The notes beneath the pieces were generated by a model. That model was not told the origin of the DNA. It saw nothing but the letters and a program-made list of their open reading frames with translations, and did not search any database. DNA of 64,000 bases from Bolinopsis microptera. Taxonomy: Eukaryota > Ctenophora > Tentaculata > Lobata > Bolinopsidae. The stretch spans positions 20,826,828-20,890,827 of the forward strand of contig NC_087076.1 in assembly GCF_026151205.1 (NCBI RefSeq), given 5' to 3'. The translations under genes and the position numbers were made by a program. This document shows positions 21,265-32,238 of the stretch, one piece after another (positions within the stretch are counted from its first letter, which is position 1; each line of letters begins with the position of its first letter).

Positions 21265-21425
21265 TATCACCTTGAGATGTTTATCTAACAGCGGGCCGGG
21301 CTGAGTGATAATATGATCCCGCGTCGAAATCCCGGAGATATTTATATCACCTTGAGATGTTTATCTAACAGCGGGCCGGGCTGAGTGATAATATGATCCC
21401 GCGTTGAAATCCCGGAGATATTTAT
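21265..21425 (+). repeat. 80-bp tandem duplication
   Basis: Two units (about 21265-21344 and 21345-21425) differ at one or two bases. Both carry ATCACCTTGAGATGTTTATC, GCGGGCCGGGCTGAGTGATA and ATCCCGGAGATATTTAT, and share the GCGGGCCGGG and ATGATCCCGCG vocabulary of the 0.7-kb unit before them. They look like spare end modules of the same element. Confidence 0.8.
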
Positions 21426-21429
21426 AAGG

Positions 21430-22360
21430 CTCTAGATAACTATATAGTATATAAGGAATAATTGGCGATGTTCTGTAATATCATTGTGCGGTCATTGTGG
21501 CATATGTATGTAATATTGTACCGTTTCGTGTTGATATAAAATGTACTGTAGTTAGTAGTAGCTGTTCTAATGTTCTAGTTTGATATCTAGTCGATAAGGA
21601 TAAGATACTCTATTATCCTGTCCGTTAAATTCGTTTCTTGATTGGGTCATGTTATGTTTTTATCTCCTTTTTGAGTTTTCGCAAATTAATTTTTAAAACT
21701 TTCATATGCCCCGCGGCCGCCTGCATATTATTGATATAGGTACTTGAGTAATGAGTACTTATCGGAATTTTAGGAAACATCACCAGAATTTCGATTTTAA
21801 GCAGATAAGAATGGAATAAGAACGGGAGCACAGATTTGTTTCACAGAGTGTTAAAATTAGGAAGTTAAATGCTAAAAGGGGGAAGTTAAATTCGAATTCA
21901 TTAGGTCTCATGAGGTCCTAATACATGAGGACCTTGGTGGTTTACTCGTTTTTCTGGGATGGGGCATTCTTTTCTCAGTTCCTTAGCGATAATTAACATC
22001 ATCGGATGTTTACACTTAACGACCATTATCATTGATATACTGTAGTATGAGTATAATAGCTTATCAAATGTTTGCATCTAATAAATTTTTAAGTGAACTC
22101 TTGATCTGTCCTTGTAATCTTTCCTTGTTATATGTCATACAAAGAATATCTGTCGCGGGTCAACCTTGCTGCTTAAATTTGTATGATTTAGATATAAATG
22201 TACAATGTACGTGCCATAATTCATGAAGACTGTCGAGAAGAAACCGTTTTTTGAATTCTGAAAGCATTTTATGTAATCTTCGCCCGTATTAAACTTCAAA
22301 ATCCAAAGGGACACTTCTTATAAAAAGGGATTTCAGATAAAATAATAGATCAAAGGATTT
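21430..22360. other. Gene-free interval
   Basis: AT-rich; a small palindrome around AGGTCTCATGAGGTCCTAAT (about 21904-21933). No supported gene. Confidence 0.45.
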
Positions 22361-22364
22361 TAAT

Positions 22365-22650
22365 TTTTGTAATTTATAGATCTTATCCAGATTCGAACCC
22401 ACAACCTCTGAGCCAAACAGACTTCACTTTTTTGGTATAATTATGATCTTTTAGAGTATATGAGGACTGTGGATGGCACTTACTGTAGATAAAAGTATGT
22501 CAGATGGTAAAAATCGTTCGCATTTGTACAACCTTGTAGTTTTCGCAGGACGGGCATTGCTCAAAGTCTGGTCGTGTACGAACCAAATATGACTTACCCT
22601 CTCAGCTACTGAGCCTGCATCCATAACGCAATAATAAGATACATATAACA
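22365..22650 (-). mobile_element. SINE-like repeat with tRNA-like modules, copy 1
   Basis: Read on the minus strand it contains GGTTGTGGGTTCGAATCTGG, which includes a near-consensus tRNA B box (GGTTCGAATC), near its 3' side. At its 5' side is GGCTCAGTAGCTGAGAGGGT, resembling a tRNA A-box region. About 200 bp separates them. The second copy is at about 23380-23645 in the same orientation. The family (tRNA-derived SINE) is inferred from these boxes only; no poly-A or target duplication was established. Confidence 0.5.
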
Positions 22651-23236
22651 TTATTCTTGGCTCATTGCCAAGAAAGTCTAAACTGGGGGTAGAGACGAGA
22701 CGTTCTTAGCCAATGTTCATTAGTTGAAACATTGTTAGTGTACAGTGTATAACTCAGTGTATGTGTACAAATTCTATGCTGTTGAATTCTGTTATGAATG
22801 TGTTGGAATGTTGAATTCTGTTATGAATGTCAGTGTTGTTAGGCAGTGTTGCTTATCGTCTAAAATTTCGTATGTGATCAATTGTTTTAGACGTGAGGCT
22901 TTCTGCAGAAACGGCCCCAGCGAACATGGGGAGGGTTGTTCGCTTGAGTACTATGACGCGGTTACAAAACAATTTGTGACCTGCCTATTGGCCGGGCGCC
23001 GCCGTAGACTGAACTCACGGAGTGTGGAGTATTTACCTCGGGCACACACCTTAATCTCTCGACCGGCGGGTCACACCCAAATCTCCTGCTCCAACTCTTT
23101 GAAAGGCTGGTACCCTAAGCTACTACGTGGCCAGAAGGAAATTCTTGTAGGAACTCTTAATGTACGAACAATAAGAGAACAATACAAGAGGGATGAGCTG
23201 GGTGTATGCATGAGGGATAGTGGCGTACGGTAATCG

Positions 23237-23350
23237 CACTATATAGTGACAACACTATATAGTGACACACACTTTATAATGACAGCTGATCTTTGTCATT
23301 ATATAGTGTGCAAAACGCACTATATAGTGACAACACTATATAGTGACAAG
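23237..23350. repeat. Array of CACTATATAGTG palindromes
   Basis: The 14-mer CACTATATAGTGAC or close variants occurs at about 23237, 23253, 23317 and 23333, with diverged copies between (ACTTTATAATGAC, GTCATTATATAGTGTG). The whole block is roughly symmetrical about 23293, as in a MITE with repeated ends. It interrupts the LINE endonuclease frame just after 23230. Confidence 0.75.
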
Positions 23351-23379
23351 TTTATCCTTACTTTTCTTTAATTCAACTT

Positions 23380-23645
23380 TTGTAATTTATAGATCTTATC
23401 CAGATTCGAACCCACAACCTCCGAGCCAAACAGACTTCACTTTTTCAGTAGATTTATGATCTTTTAGAGTATAGGAGGACTTTGGATGGCACTTACTGTG
23501 AATGATGACTGTGTCAAATGATAAAAGTCAATTCAACACGGTATGTTCGTCCATCGCATACAGGTCGGGTATTGCTCAAAGTCTGGGATCATACCAACCA
23601 GATCTGACTAACCCTCTCAGCTACTGAGCCTGCTTTTATGTTGCA
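23380..23645 (-). mobile_element. SINE-like repeat with tRNA-like modules, copy 2
   Basis: About 75-80% similar to the element at 22365-22650. It conserves the GGTTGTGGGTTCGAATCTGG module at one end and CAGGCTCAGTAGCTGAGAGG at the other, on the minus strand. It lies within the interrupted LINE. Confidence 0.5.
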
Positions 23646-26000
23646 ACCTAAAGCTTTATGAATAGTGAATACATTGAATTCCAATGTGGTACAACTTGAA
23701 AGCTAGATATTGATCTTTATCTAGCGGTAGTGAACACATTTGTGTTCTATTTATCACAGATCGCTAAGCTTATATTTTGAAGGTAATGACTCTGGAGTAC
23801 AAGGAGCCGTGTGGCCCTTCAAAGATGATTTGCAATGAAAGCTTAGTTCCTTGCTAATATCGTTCAACCGTTTCCCACAGTATTGGCTCGGATCACAGAG
23901 TAGCGTAGCAAGGGTAAAGCTTAGTCAATCGATAAGCAAGACGGCGAAGGGGGCTCCGGTTCTGGACTGGTCTAAAAACTTAAAACTGATATCGCTCTAC
24001 AAAAGCGAGGTAACACAGTGGAAGTTAAAAAAAACCGGCTTTTCCAGACTTGAAAAGGATGATCAGGCCGTGCAACAGAAAGGTACCAATGCTTTAATGA
24101 TCGGGGACAATAGGACAACTTCTCGACTTTTACTACCTGAAAAGGAGAAAAAGAAAAAGATGTTAAAATCTCAGGCGACTCCAAGTGTTGAGATTGCCAG
24201 GGTGACGCTGAGAGGAATGTAGCATAAAAATACACTCAGATGCTACAGAGACAAACCGAATAGCTGTTCAGAGGGCAAACAGAAGCTAGGCGATGCTTCT
24301 TCAAGCAGCCAAAGAGCACCTGCTGTGAGGGGCAGGTCCGGAACTGGAGGAAGCCAAGTTGGCAGGGCAGACATGCTAAAAAGCAGGGACCATGGATCAT
24401 ACAAGATCACAGGTAAAGCTCCATCATATACTGGCAAACCAAGGGAAGGAAAACTCACCAACGGAAAGGGTTCCAGGAAATGGGAAGACTATTTTGCTAC
24501 TCTTCTGGCTTCACCCACCGACGGTAGAGATAAACGCGGAAAGAGGATATTGTCCAGTCCACCCACTCTGAATATCGGCACAGAAACCGTTTACGTTGGA
24601 TGAGTACAGGAACGCAAAGTCAGCTACAGGAAGGGAAAGCATGGGGTGACGACCAACATAGCCCAGATAAGTCTTAAAACGATGCGGACCTTGATCAAAT
24701 TTGTCTTAGACTTTCTGTAACCAATGCTCTATTGAAAGGGTGAGCACCAGACCAATGGTCAACACTTCCAACATCCATACCAATTCCAAAGAAGGGCGAC
24801 CTTGCGAACCACTGAACTTATCGGGGAAGAAGCTTGTCATCCCTATGTTTGCCAAAAAAAAAAAAAAAAAAAAAAAGTCTGCTAAAAAGAAGGTTCTAAA
24901 ACCGGTTGAAGCCTGAAATCGAGGAAATTCTGCGTAGAAAACCAGAATGGATTCCAAGACCAGGGAAGGTCAACAACTCAACAGATATTGGTACTGAGAC
25001 GTCTTATCAGAGGGTGTCAAGAGTCGGAAAACTCCAGCTGTTTCTGGGACATTTATAGACTTTAAGAAGGCTTTTCGACAGTGTACATTGTGAAAATGCT
25101 AAAGATTTCTAGGAAGCTTACGGCATTCCAGTCAAAAATCGTGCAGCTTATACGGCCTCATGTACGAGAAGGACAATGGCCAAGTTCCTAACTCCAGACG
25201 GAGGAAACTGAATTGTTCGAGATACTTGCAGGTGTGTACCAGGGGTGATACCTTAGCACCTTACCTCTTTGCAATAGTCATCGGGGACTTACTGTATGAG
25301 GCTCAAGCCATAGGCGATGATGCGGGGCGACTTGGACTCCACCCTCGCAACGTGAAGAAAAGCAGCAGAGTGGGGGCCCAAGATCATCACGATGTGGACT
25401 TTGCAGATGATATAGCACTTAATATTGAGGAACATGGACAAGGCTACGAGTTTGCTCTAGAGTAGGAATCGGCGGCAGCACGCGTGGGACTACACATAAC
25501 GAAGGCGAAGACCAAGGTCATGGACACTGAATATGGAGGAATGAATCTAGCGACCTTACAAGTCGATCCGGGGAAGCCCATAGAAAATGTAGTGATTTCA
25601 TCTACTTAGGCTCCTGGATTGAGAGGCCACAGATAGGGGATGATAAGGGTTAGAAAGGGAAAAGCGTGGGGTGCCCTACATAGACTGAAAGATTATCAGG
25701 AAATCCCAACTCTCAAAGAGGCCTAAAGATTAGCTTGTTCATAGCGGCTTGTGATCAGTTACTGCTCTACGGATCAGAAACCGGGACACGTGACAAAAGG
25801 GCTTCTAAGCAGAAAGTTTTGGCGGGGGGACATACACCCAAAGGTGTTGGCGTATGGTGCTGGGTATCTCATGGATGGACAAGGTTCAGCAATGTACCTT
25901 TGTATGGTAGCTCCCAAGGCTGTCAAACAGTTACGAAGCAGGAGATTAAAAATGGGCGGGACACTGCATCCGACATCCTGAGCTACTTGCCAGTGATTTA

Positions 26001-27649
26001 GTCTTATGGGAACCTAGCCACGGTAGCGCACAGCAAGGCCGAACCAAGACAAAGCTACTTGTCTATGGTACTGCAGGAAGTTGGGACAAAACTTCTAAAG
26101 AGGAACTGCGAACCCTGATGCGGGACAGGGATATATGGAGGGGGGGTTTTTCTGCGTAGATCGGACTTAGCTCCGGACATAGTAGTAGTAGTAGTAGTAG
26201 TTAAGTGTCTTTTACCAAGGGTATAGTGACGCCTACACACAACGGGAATACTGCATTCTAACTTAGGAAATACCTTAAGTTTGCTGTAATATAAAACTGG
26301 CTTTTGTTTAACCTCATGATAAAACTGCAATTCATTACCCCCGACCCTATGAGGAGGATGAATTTGTAGTTGTAGACAAAATTTAAATGGAACGGTATAG
26401 GGACATCATCTGATGCTCCCAAATTTGGGCATCAGGCCTTGAAATTACAAGAATATTAGCATAGGTGTTACAAATAATCAACGGACTTTTAAAAACTCGA
26501 CATAATCCCAAATAAACTCAGCTCCAATCCTCCATAGCACCAAGAAACCTTGGTTATCTGAATTAACGTTTCTTAAAATGAAATTAACTCAAAAAATCAG
26601 CTTTATTCTTGACAAAATTAGCTACACCATTAGCAGAAGCAAAAGTATTATGTGAGGCTACACAAATTAAAAACAATAGACTCATTAGATCAGTGGCCCA
26701 AGTGAACCCTACAACTTTTAGCTAGAAAACTATATTTACACACAAACAAAATTGAACATTAGTTGGCAACAGCTGGAGGAAGGATTAGATATTGTACACC
26801 CATGCAATGTCGAATTACAATGTAACTGGCCCAGAAACTCTAAACAGTATGTGCAGTACATTAAATTCCAGTGAACTATTTCAATAATAGGACAATTCAC
26901 GGTTCAGTCCTTAATTTTCGATCTTATATGGTCTAAGTTTGTGATTCTCCCAAGGTGAATTGGCGATCAGGGCCCAGATCAATATTTTGGCCTAGGAAAT
27001 CAAACTTTATTTAACACGCCAGGTCATATTCCAAAAACCGTTTCCACAATTAAAAATCAGGACTGGCCTACCTTAGGGCAACTATTACGGATAGTCTAAT
27101 CGAGCTCCCTGAAAGTTGGATATTTTAATGAATCCAACAAACTAGACCCATCTGACCTTTAATTTGGGATTTTCTAGATAAACGTTCTTGGATGAATTAA
27201 TCCTTAGTGATTATGATGGAACATATGACCAGTTGGCAGGGACTATCAATACTCGGTCTTTTCTCGGTCTCTCCTTTGAAAATATCATAGATGGCATAAT
27301 AACAAACCTTTTTAGAGTTATTTGCATTTCTAGGTATGTTAGCATTTTTCAGAAAGTAAGCATATATAAACATATATCAGAGCTGTTTAATTATAGGTGA
27401 TCAAATGCATCGACCCAGGAACCTCAGCTCCAACTCATAGACACAATATTTACATAGAGGTCATTGAATAAGACGAATATGCACAAAATGCCACCAGTTC
27501 TGTAATGCTGAGACCTGAGCTTGAGTTCAATATTCCTTGCAATCCCAAAACATATTTCTTGTTTAGAGTGACACATCTGACAAGCAACTAGAACTGATCT
27601 CAACTTTGGACAATTGTAAACTTTATTCGGTATCTCCGAGTTCACATGA
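26001..27649. other. Gene-free interval
   Basis: A (GTA)n run occurs at 26182-26202 and a 26-bp palindrome TGATGCTCCCAAATTTGGGC at 26411. Between about 26600 and 27180 the sequence is AT-rich with broken frames and no recognisable domain. It could be decayed mobile DNA. Confidence 0.4.
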
Positions 27650-28306
27650 ACTCGCCCTATTTCAGAGCCCATAATAGCGTTAGAACCGGAACCGTCCTCT
27701 ATCCCATCCGATCCTCCCATGCCTCCAGTTGAGCCTGAACCGGAGCCAGTTGTACAAGAGGTGCCGCTTAATCCCGTAGAATTGGCGCCAGAACCTTTCG
27801 CAGAATTTGCGCCAGAACCCATTGCGGAAATGGTGCCAGAACCCATTTCGGAAGAGGCATCAGAGCCGATCGTTGAAGTAGCGCCAGAACCCCTCCTAGA
27901 ATTGGCACCAGAACCTGTCATAGAATTGGCACCAGAACCTCTCATAGAATTGGCACCAGAACCTCTCGTGGAATTGGTACCGGAGCCTATTGTTGAGGCG
28001 ACACCAGAACCCCTCATAGAATTAGCGCCAGAACCTTTTATAGAATTTACACCAGAACCTCTCCCAGAAATGGTACCAGAACCCCTCGTTGATGTAGCGC
28101 CAGAACCGCCCGTGGAGGAGGCGTTAGCACCTGCTCCTACAGAGACGCCAACAGAGGCGGTGGAAGAGGCGTCAGAAAAGCGCGACTTGTTCGGGAACAG
28201 CAGTACCGATTTCCTGGACGACATGGATAGGGAAATATCGGAACTTAACCTGGACGATATTAATGTTGATGATATCGATCTTGATGACGAGAGCTTGTTT
28301 GATTAG
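27650..28306 (+). CDS. Pro/Glu octapeptide-repeat protein with acidic tail, unrecognised
   Basis: The frame is open from 27650 and has an acceptor-like TATTTCAG ending at 27665, so it is probably a 3' exon; an internal ATG lies at 27719. From the ATG it is 195 aa. Residues ~1-135 are about 16 copies of an octapeptide PEP[LFIV].E[LFM]. (for example APEPLIELAPEPLVELVPEP). The C-terminus is a non-repetitive acidic tail: LFGNSSTDFLDDMDREISEL, then DDINVDDIDLDDESLFD. I do not recognise a family; surface, structural or scaffold roles are all possible. The tail looks like a genuine evolved terminus, which favours this strand over the opposing Ser/Gly frame (28224 to 27424). Upstream exons were not found. 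Confidence 0.5.
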   Translation, partial: TRPISEPIIALEPEPSSIPSDPPMPPVEPEPEPVVQEVPLNPVELAPEPFAEFAPEPIAEMVPEPISEEASEPIVEVAPEPLLELAPEPVIELAPEPLIELAPEPLVELVPEPIVEATPEPLIELAPEPFIEFTPEPLPEMVPEPLVDVAPEPPVEEALAPAPTETPTEAVEEASEKRDLFGNSSTDFLDDMDREISELNLDDINVDDIDLDDESLFD

Positions 28307-29100
28307 CTGCGAACTTTGAGCACATTATGTGAGGTCAGGGAGACTTCTATTTGAGAAGTTACTCCTCGCTTGTCCATATTTTGAATAATAATATTAGTAT
28401 AATTGATATGAGGTATGTCATGATATTAGTAAAGGGTAATTTAAAATTCTAAATTATATAATTACTAGCGCTTCAGTTTTAATTTCGATTTAGTGTTATA
28501 GTTCGAATCTTAAATTTCGATAAGAAGCTGGGCTTTAAACCTGTGCTCGTTTAGTTTTCTTAGGATATGTAAATTTCTTAATGCCTAATATTTATAATTG
28601 AGTCCGCTTTATTCTATGTTGAACACTGCTATACTTGTAGAGTTGGGCACGGAATTTTGAAAAAACAGATCAAAATTTAGAATAATCTGATGTTTTTACG
28701 CACGTTATTTCAATCTACATTCCTCCCTGTACAGTGGCTGTTAAATTGTCGGATTACAATTTCTCTTGTTGATGTTAATGAGGAATTTAAAAAGATATAT
28801 AAGTGCTTAAAATTGTTGCGAATCTTAAATTTAATGTTATTATTTTTGAGATACCCATTTCAATGCGAGTTTTGATTTTGAAAGAGAAAAATATACTTGA
28901 CTCATGAAATTCCGAAAATAAATCAATAAATATATTGTGACATAGTTAATAATTATCTGACCATTGGATTACTGTGCAGCATGGTATAATGATTTCAAGT
29001 AAAGTGTACCAAGTTTGAGTGAGCTCTTCTCTAAAAGAAGCAGGGATGAGGATTGAGGAAGAGGATTATCAAGTCCTGACGGGTTAGTTCATTACATCTT
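28307..29100. other. Gene-free interval
   Basis: AT-rich 3' flank of the repeat-protein frame; AATAAA-like strings occur near 28916. No gene or clear repeat is seen. Confidence 0.45.
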
Positions 29101-29104
29101 ACTT

Positions 29105-29272
29105 AGGGGTCGTCCACATATTACGCAATCCATTTTTGGCTAATTTTTAACCCCCCTCTCTCCTCTCCGTAATCAGTTTTACACATAGCTATTGTGGTAA
29201 AATAACACTAGCGTAACCATTTGGAAACCCACCTCCCCCTAGGCTGATTACGTAATATTTTTGGGGATAGCC
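29105..29272. mobile_element. MITE-like element, ~165 bp
   Basis: The left part (AGGGGTCGTCCACATATTAC, GCAATCC) is complementary to the right part (GATTACGTAATATTTTTGGG, GATAGCC) around a C-rich/G-rich core. The same family appears in the noisy region near 60314-60420 and 60778-60830 (GGGGTCGTTCTCATACTTAC; ACCCCCCC tract). Ends are approximate. Confidence 0.6.
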
Positions 29273-29644
29273 TTGTGTTGATATGCATCACTTAAATAAC
29301 TGATGCAGTTAATCACAATTATTTTAAACAAGTTGAACAAATCATGGAAATATACAGTTTTTATGAAAAGTGTACACTAGAGATCATTAATTAATGTCAA
29401 TAAGATTTAAAAACTGAACACGAGTATACCCGGGATTTAATTTCGTAACCAATTGAAGTGAAGAAGGCATTGAATGCAAATTAGACCACAAACACTTTAT
29501 CAGACACATGCGTTGCCGTTAATTAAATCTAGTAGATTTGTAACTTTTGGTTAAAACATGATTGAATAAATATAGTTTTTAGAATAGAAAATTATTTCTT
29601 AATTAAAACATAGACAAAATTTGATAAATTTACGCCAATTTACG

Positions 29645-30871
29645 TTAATCGATGAGATCTCTGAAACAGCCATGTTTAGCAAGACTGTTCATTTTCTTAT
29701 TGTACGCTTCCTTTTTCTTCGCAAGTTTGAATTTTTCTGTCATTTCAAACGCCTTCTCCCTGTACTGCTCGTAGTTCCTAGAAATCGGAAGTAGTCTGAG
29801 TCCCAGACTAACAGGATACTGCTTAGCACCCGCGATTGTTTCATAGACATCTAAGTACGCCATGGGAAGAAAGGACACGAGATACTCACAGTTTTCCAAA
29901 ATGATGGTTTTTTCATGTGCTGCATTTATAGCACTTTCAAATTCATTTCTACTGTTGTAAAAACGAATTTCGTTATGGAGTCTCTTTAATTTTGTCCGCA
30001 TTGCATCGTCAGTAGCATGATCGGAGGTGCAAATTGAACACGCGCATTCAAATTTCCACTTCATGGACAGGATCCTTTTCCTCTCCAGATATGTGGAGAA
30101 GTCATCGTCTGCAATATAATCAGCCACCACTTCCTCTCCTTTTTTGATTTTCTTGATAGCTCTAACCTCCTTATCCTCCCTTACCGTCTCCATGAAACTC
30201 CATTCGGCGTTCGGCGAACAACTGTGGTTGATCCTAGCTATGGTAGTGTGCAAAGCTGCATCGTTTTTAGCTCCGTCATCATCTATTGCTATGCAATTTG
30301 TACCAAAGATCCGCATTGCCTTTTTCCTGCAAATGAAGATACATTAAGGGGGGGGGGGGGGGGGGGGGGGGAGGGGGGCTGAACTTATTTTCGACAAGCC
30401 GGACATGCTTCCAGAAATTATCCTAAAGAGTGAAGAACTCATTATTCCACATTGTTTTATATATATCAAAAGTCAGTTTGTTTACATACCATTCCTCTTC
30501 GACTTCATTGGAAGATGAATCCGGACAAAGCCCTCGAATCATGTCATTCCATCTCACTGGAACTGAGTCAGCTCCAGTGAGATCAAGAATCATATCCTTC
30601 TTTTCCCTACTTAGCGCCTCAAATGCTTTCTTAAACGTCTTAGGGTTCCCAATGATAGAACCACCCTCAAAGTACAAGATAGGATTCTCCCGGACAATTA
30701 GGTCTCCAACCCTTTGCCGCTTGATTCCTTTATCTCAAAAGGATTGCAATTTAGTTTATGGTTTTTCCAGTCAGTTACCTGGCAATCCCTGCAGCAATAA
30801 CGCACTTTAAAGCATTTACCGCATTTCTTTGTGGCTGTGCTACCGCAAGATGCGCAGTTGTTGTCTTCCAT
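29645..30871 (-). pseudogene. SMYD-like gene, second copy, broken in exon 1
   Basis: Exon 1 begins at an ATG at 30871 and keeps the MYND cysteines, but 31 bp are missing at about 30707 relative to copy A (the GLFATCDLNIGD part). That shifts the frame between the MYND finger and ILYF. Exon 2 (about 30326 to 29645) is open, with NHSCSPNAEW, GEEVVADYI and FECACSIC, but has drifted in its C-terminal third (KQYPVSLGLRLLPISRN replaces the NDIPPIF segment). The bases just beside the deletion match the paralogue at the window start and not copy A. Downstream use of an internal start (30677) would give a protein without MYND; I consider it non-functional unless expression shows otherwise. Confidence 0.78.
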
Positions 30872-30948
30872 AACGTCCTACGAGTGAGTATTTAGGATAT
30901 TTGTTATTTTAGCATACCCGGTATACTGCCGTTTTCTGACAAAAGTGC

Positions 30949-31682
30949 TTAAGGGGGCCGGGGGGGGGGTCTTCATCAAAATTCTCTCGAAATCGACTTT
31001 ATAGTTGTTTCTGATAGAGGGGAATGATATCTATCAGCTGCTTTTGGTCTCATGGAAAAATATTGTTCCTAGCCGAAATTATCGCTGGTAAAAGGTCAGC
31101 GCTTATGTCTTTATGTGTAATTGTATTGCGCGAGCGATTTTCAATCGCGCGTTCTGAAAATCGAGTCTAAAAATCTATCTTCTCCCACATTTTTTGAGCA
31201 ATCACCCTCAAACTTTCAGGATATGTTCTTAGGATCAGTTAGAAGAGAACTCTAGAGCCAGAATTTTGAGATAGGCCTTTAAAGATTTTTAATTCGATTT
31301 TGAAAATCTTGGACCTCTAAAAATCAAGGTCCAAGATTTTCAAAATCGAATTAAAAATCTTTAATGGCCTATCTTTAAATTCTGGCTCTAGAGTTCTCTT
31401 CTAACTGATCCTAAAAACATATCCTGGAAGTTTGAGGGTGATTGCTCAACAAATGTAGGAGAAGATAGATTTTTAGACTCGATTTTCAGAACGCGCGATT
31501 GAAAATCACTCTCGCAATACAATTACACATAAGCGCTGACCTTTTACCAGCGATAATTTCGGCTAGGAAAAATATTTTTCCATGGGACTAAAAGCAGCTG
31601 ATAGATATCACTCCCCTCTATCAGAAACAATTATAAAGTCGATTTCGAGAGAATTTTGATGAAGACCCCCCGGCCCCCTTAA
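30949..31682. mobile_element. Foldback/MITE with TTAA ends, second copy (734 bp)
   Basis: It is the duplicate of the element at 3010-3752, with the same inverted arms and TTAAGGGGGCCGG ends. The right-hand C tract is much shorter here, so the arms are less symmetrical at the end. Confidence 0.85.
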
Positions 31683-32238
31683 GTAACACAAGGTTCATTT
31701 TGTGCAAATTGACTTTAAAGATTTCAATTCTGTAATTGCTCTGGGCTAGCTGCTGTCAAATTTAAACTACACCCTGACAGGTTGAGGTAGGCACAACTTT
31801 GGTTGTGATTGATGTTTTTTTGATGCAGTAAAATTATCGATTAGGGAATACTTAAATAAAAACTTTATCAGTTTATCGTTATCGACAAATAAAAATCCAT
31901 ACAATTTATATTACGGAGCTAGATCGTAGATAGATAGTAGTATAGATGATAACAAGAAACTATAACATAACTGATTTTAAATTTCCGGATGTATAGGTTT
32001 GAGGAAGCCTATGAGCTAGGTAAGCAGATAACTTAGTGTTTACCATGTTATAAAGTTATAAGGCACAATACTCATACTCGAAAAATAAAATCGTACAAGA
32101 AAAATGTATGGTCAGGAACAGGTTGTAATAATACGGAATATTTAAACTGTCCCTTTGATCACGAATCAATACGAACAAAAAGGTAGATTGATTACAGCGT
32201 GAATATGAGGTATATAAGATGAGCTATAGAAATGAATA

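Larger units (their letters stand above)
22885..26000 (+). mobile_element. Decayed non-LTR retrotransposon (LINE), interrupted
   Basis: Fragments of one LINE ORF lie in order in several frames. An endonuclease start (ILVGTLNVRTIREQYKRDE) is at about 23130-23190. Endonuclease end pieces follow from 23851 (GSQSSVARVKLS, a GSDHR.-type motif). Reverse transcriptase has a GDTLAPYLFAIVIGDLLYEA block near 25240-25300 and FADDIAL near 25400. A LINE C-terminal region follows (YLGSWIE-like near 25600, CDQLLLYGSET near 25740). Stops and frameshifts interrupt all of it, so it is dead. The endonuclease is split by the palindrome array and a SINE-like repeat at 23230-23650. An internal A run at 24852-24874 lies in an ordinary position, not at the 3' end. 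Exact ends are uncertain. Confidence 0.75.
29520..32238. repeat. Segmental duplication, copy B (partner 1580-4310)
   Basis: Same content and order as 1580-4310: SMYD gene, G tract (longer here, about 30348-30376), foldback, AT-rich flank. The match begins near TTAATTAAATCTAGTAGATT and stops at GAGCTATAGAAATGAATA (about 32238), where LINE sequence begins. Copy B differs by a 31-bp deletion in SMYD exon 1 and by diverged exon 2 codons around 29790-29830. Confidence 0.85.

Noticed and set aside
19881-21425. CRISPR-like array
   Set aside because: Only two long units and two 80-bp units, no spacers of uniform size, and the DNA is eukaryotic.
22380-22420. Functional tRNA gene
   Set aside because: A B-box string is present but no full cloverleaf with a 7-bp acceptor stem and anticodon arm could be drawn.
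27424-28224. 266-codon Ser/Gly-repeat frame on the minus strand as a gene
   Set aside because: The plus frame has a non-repetitive acidic C-terminus and a good acceptor; the minus frame's non-repeat parts look random. Kept only as a finding.
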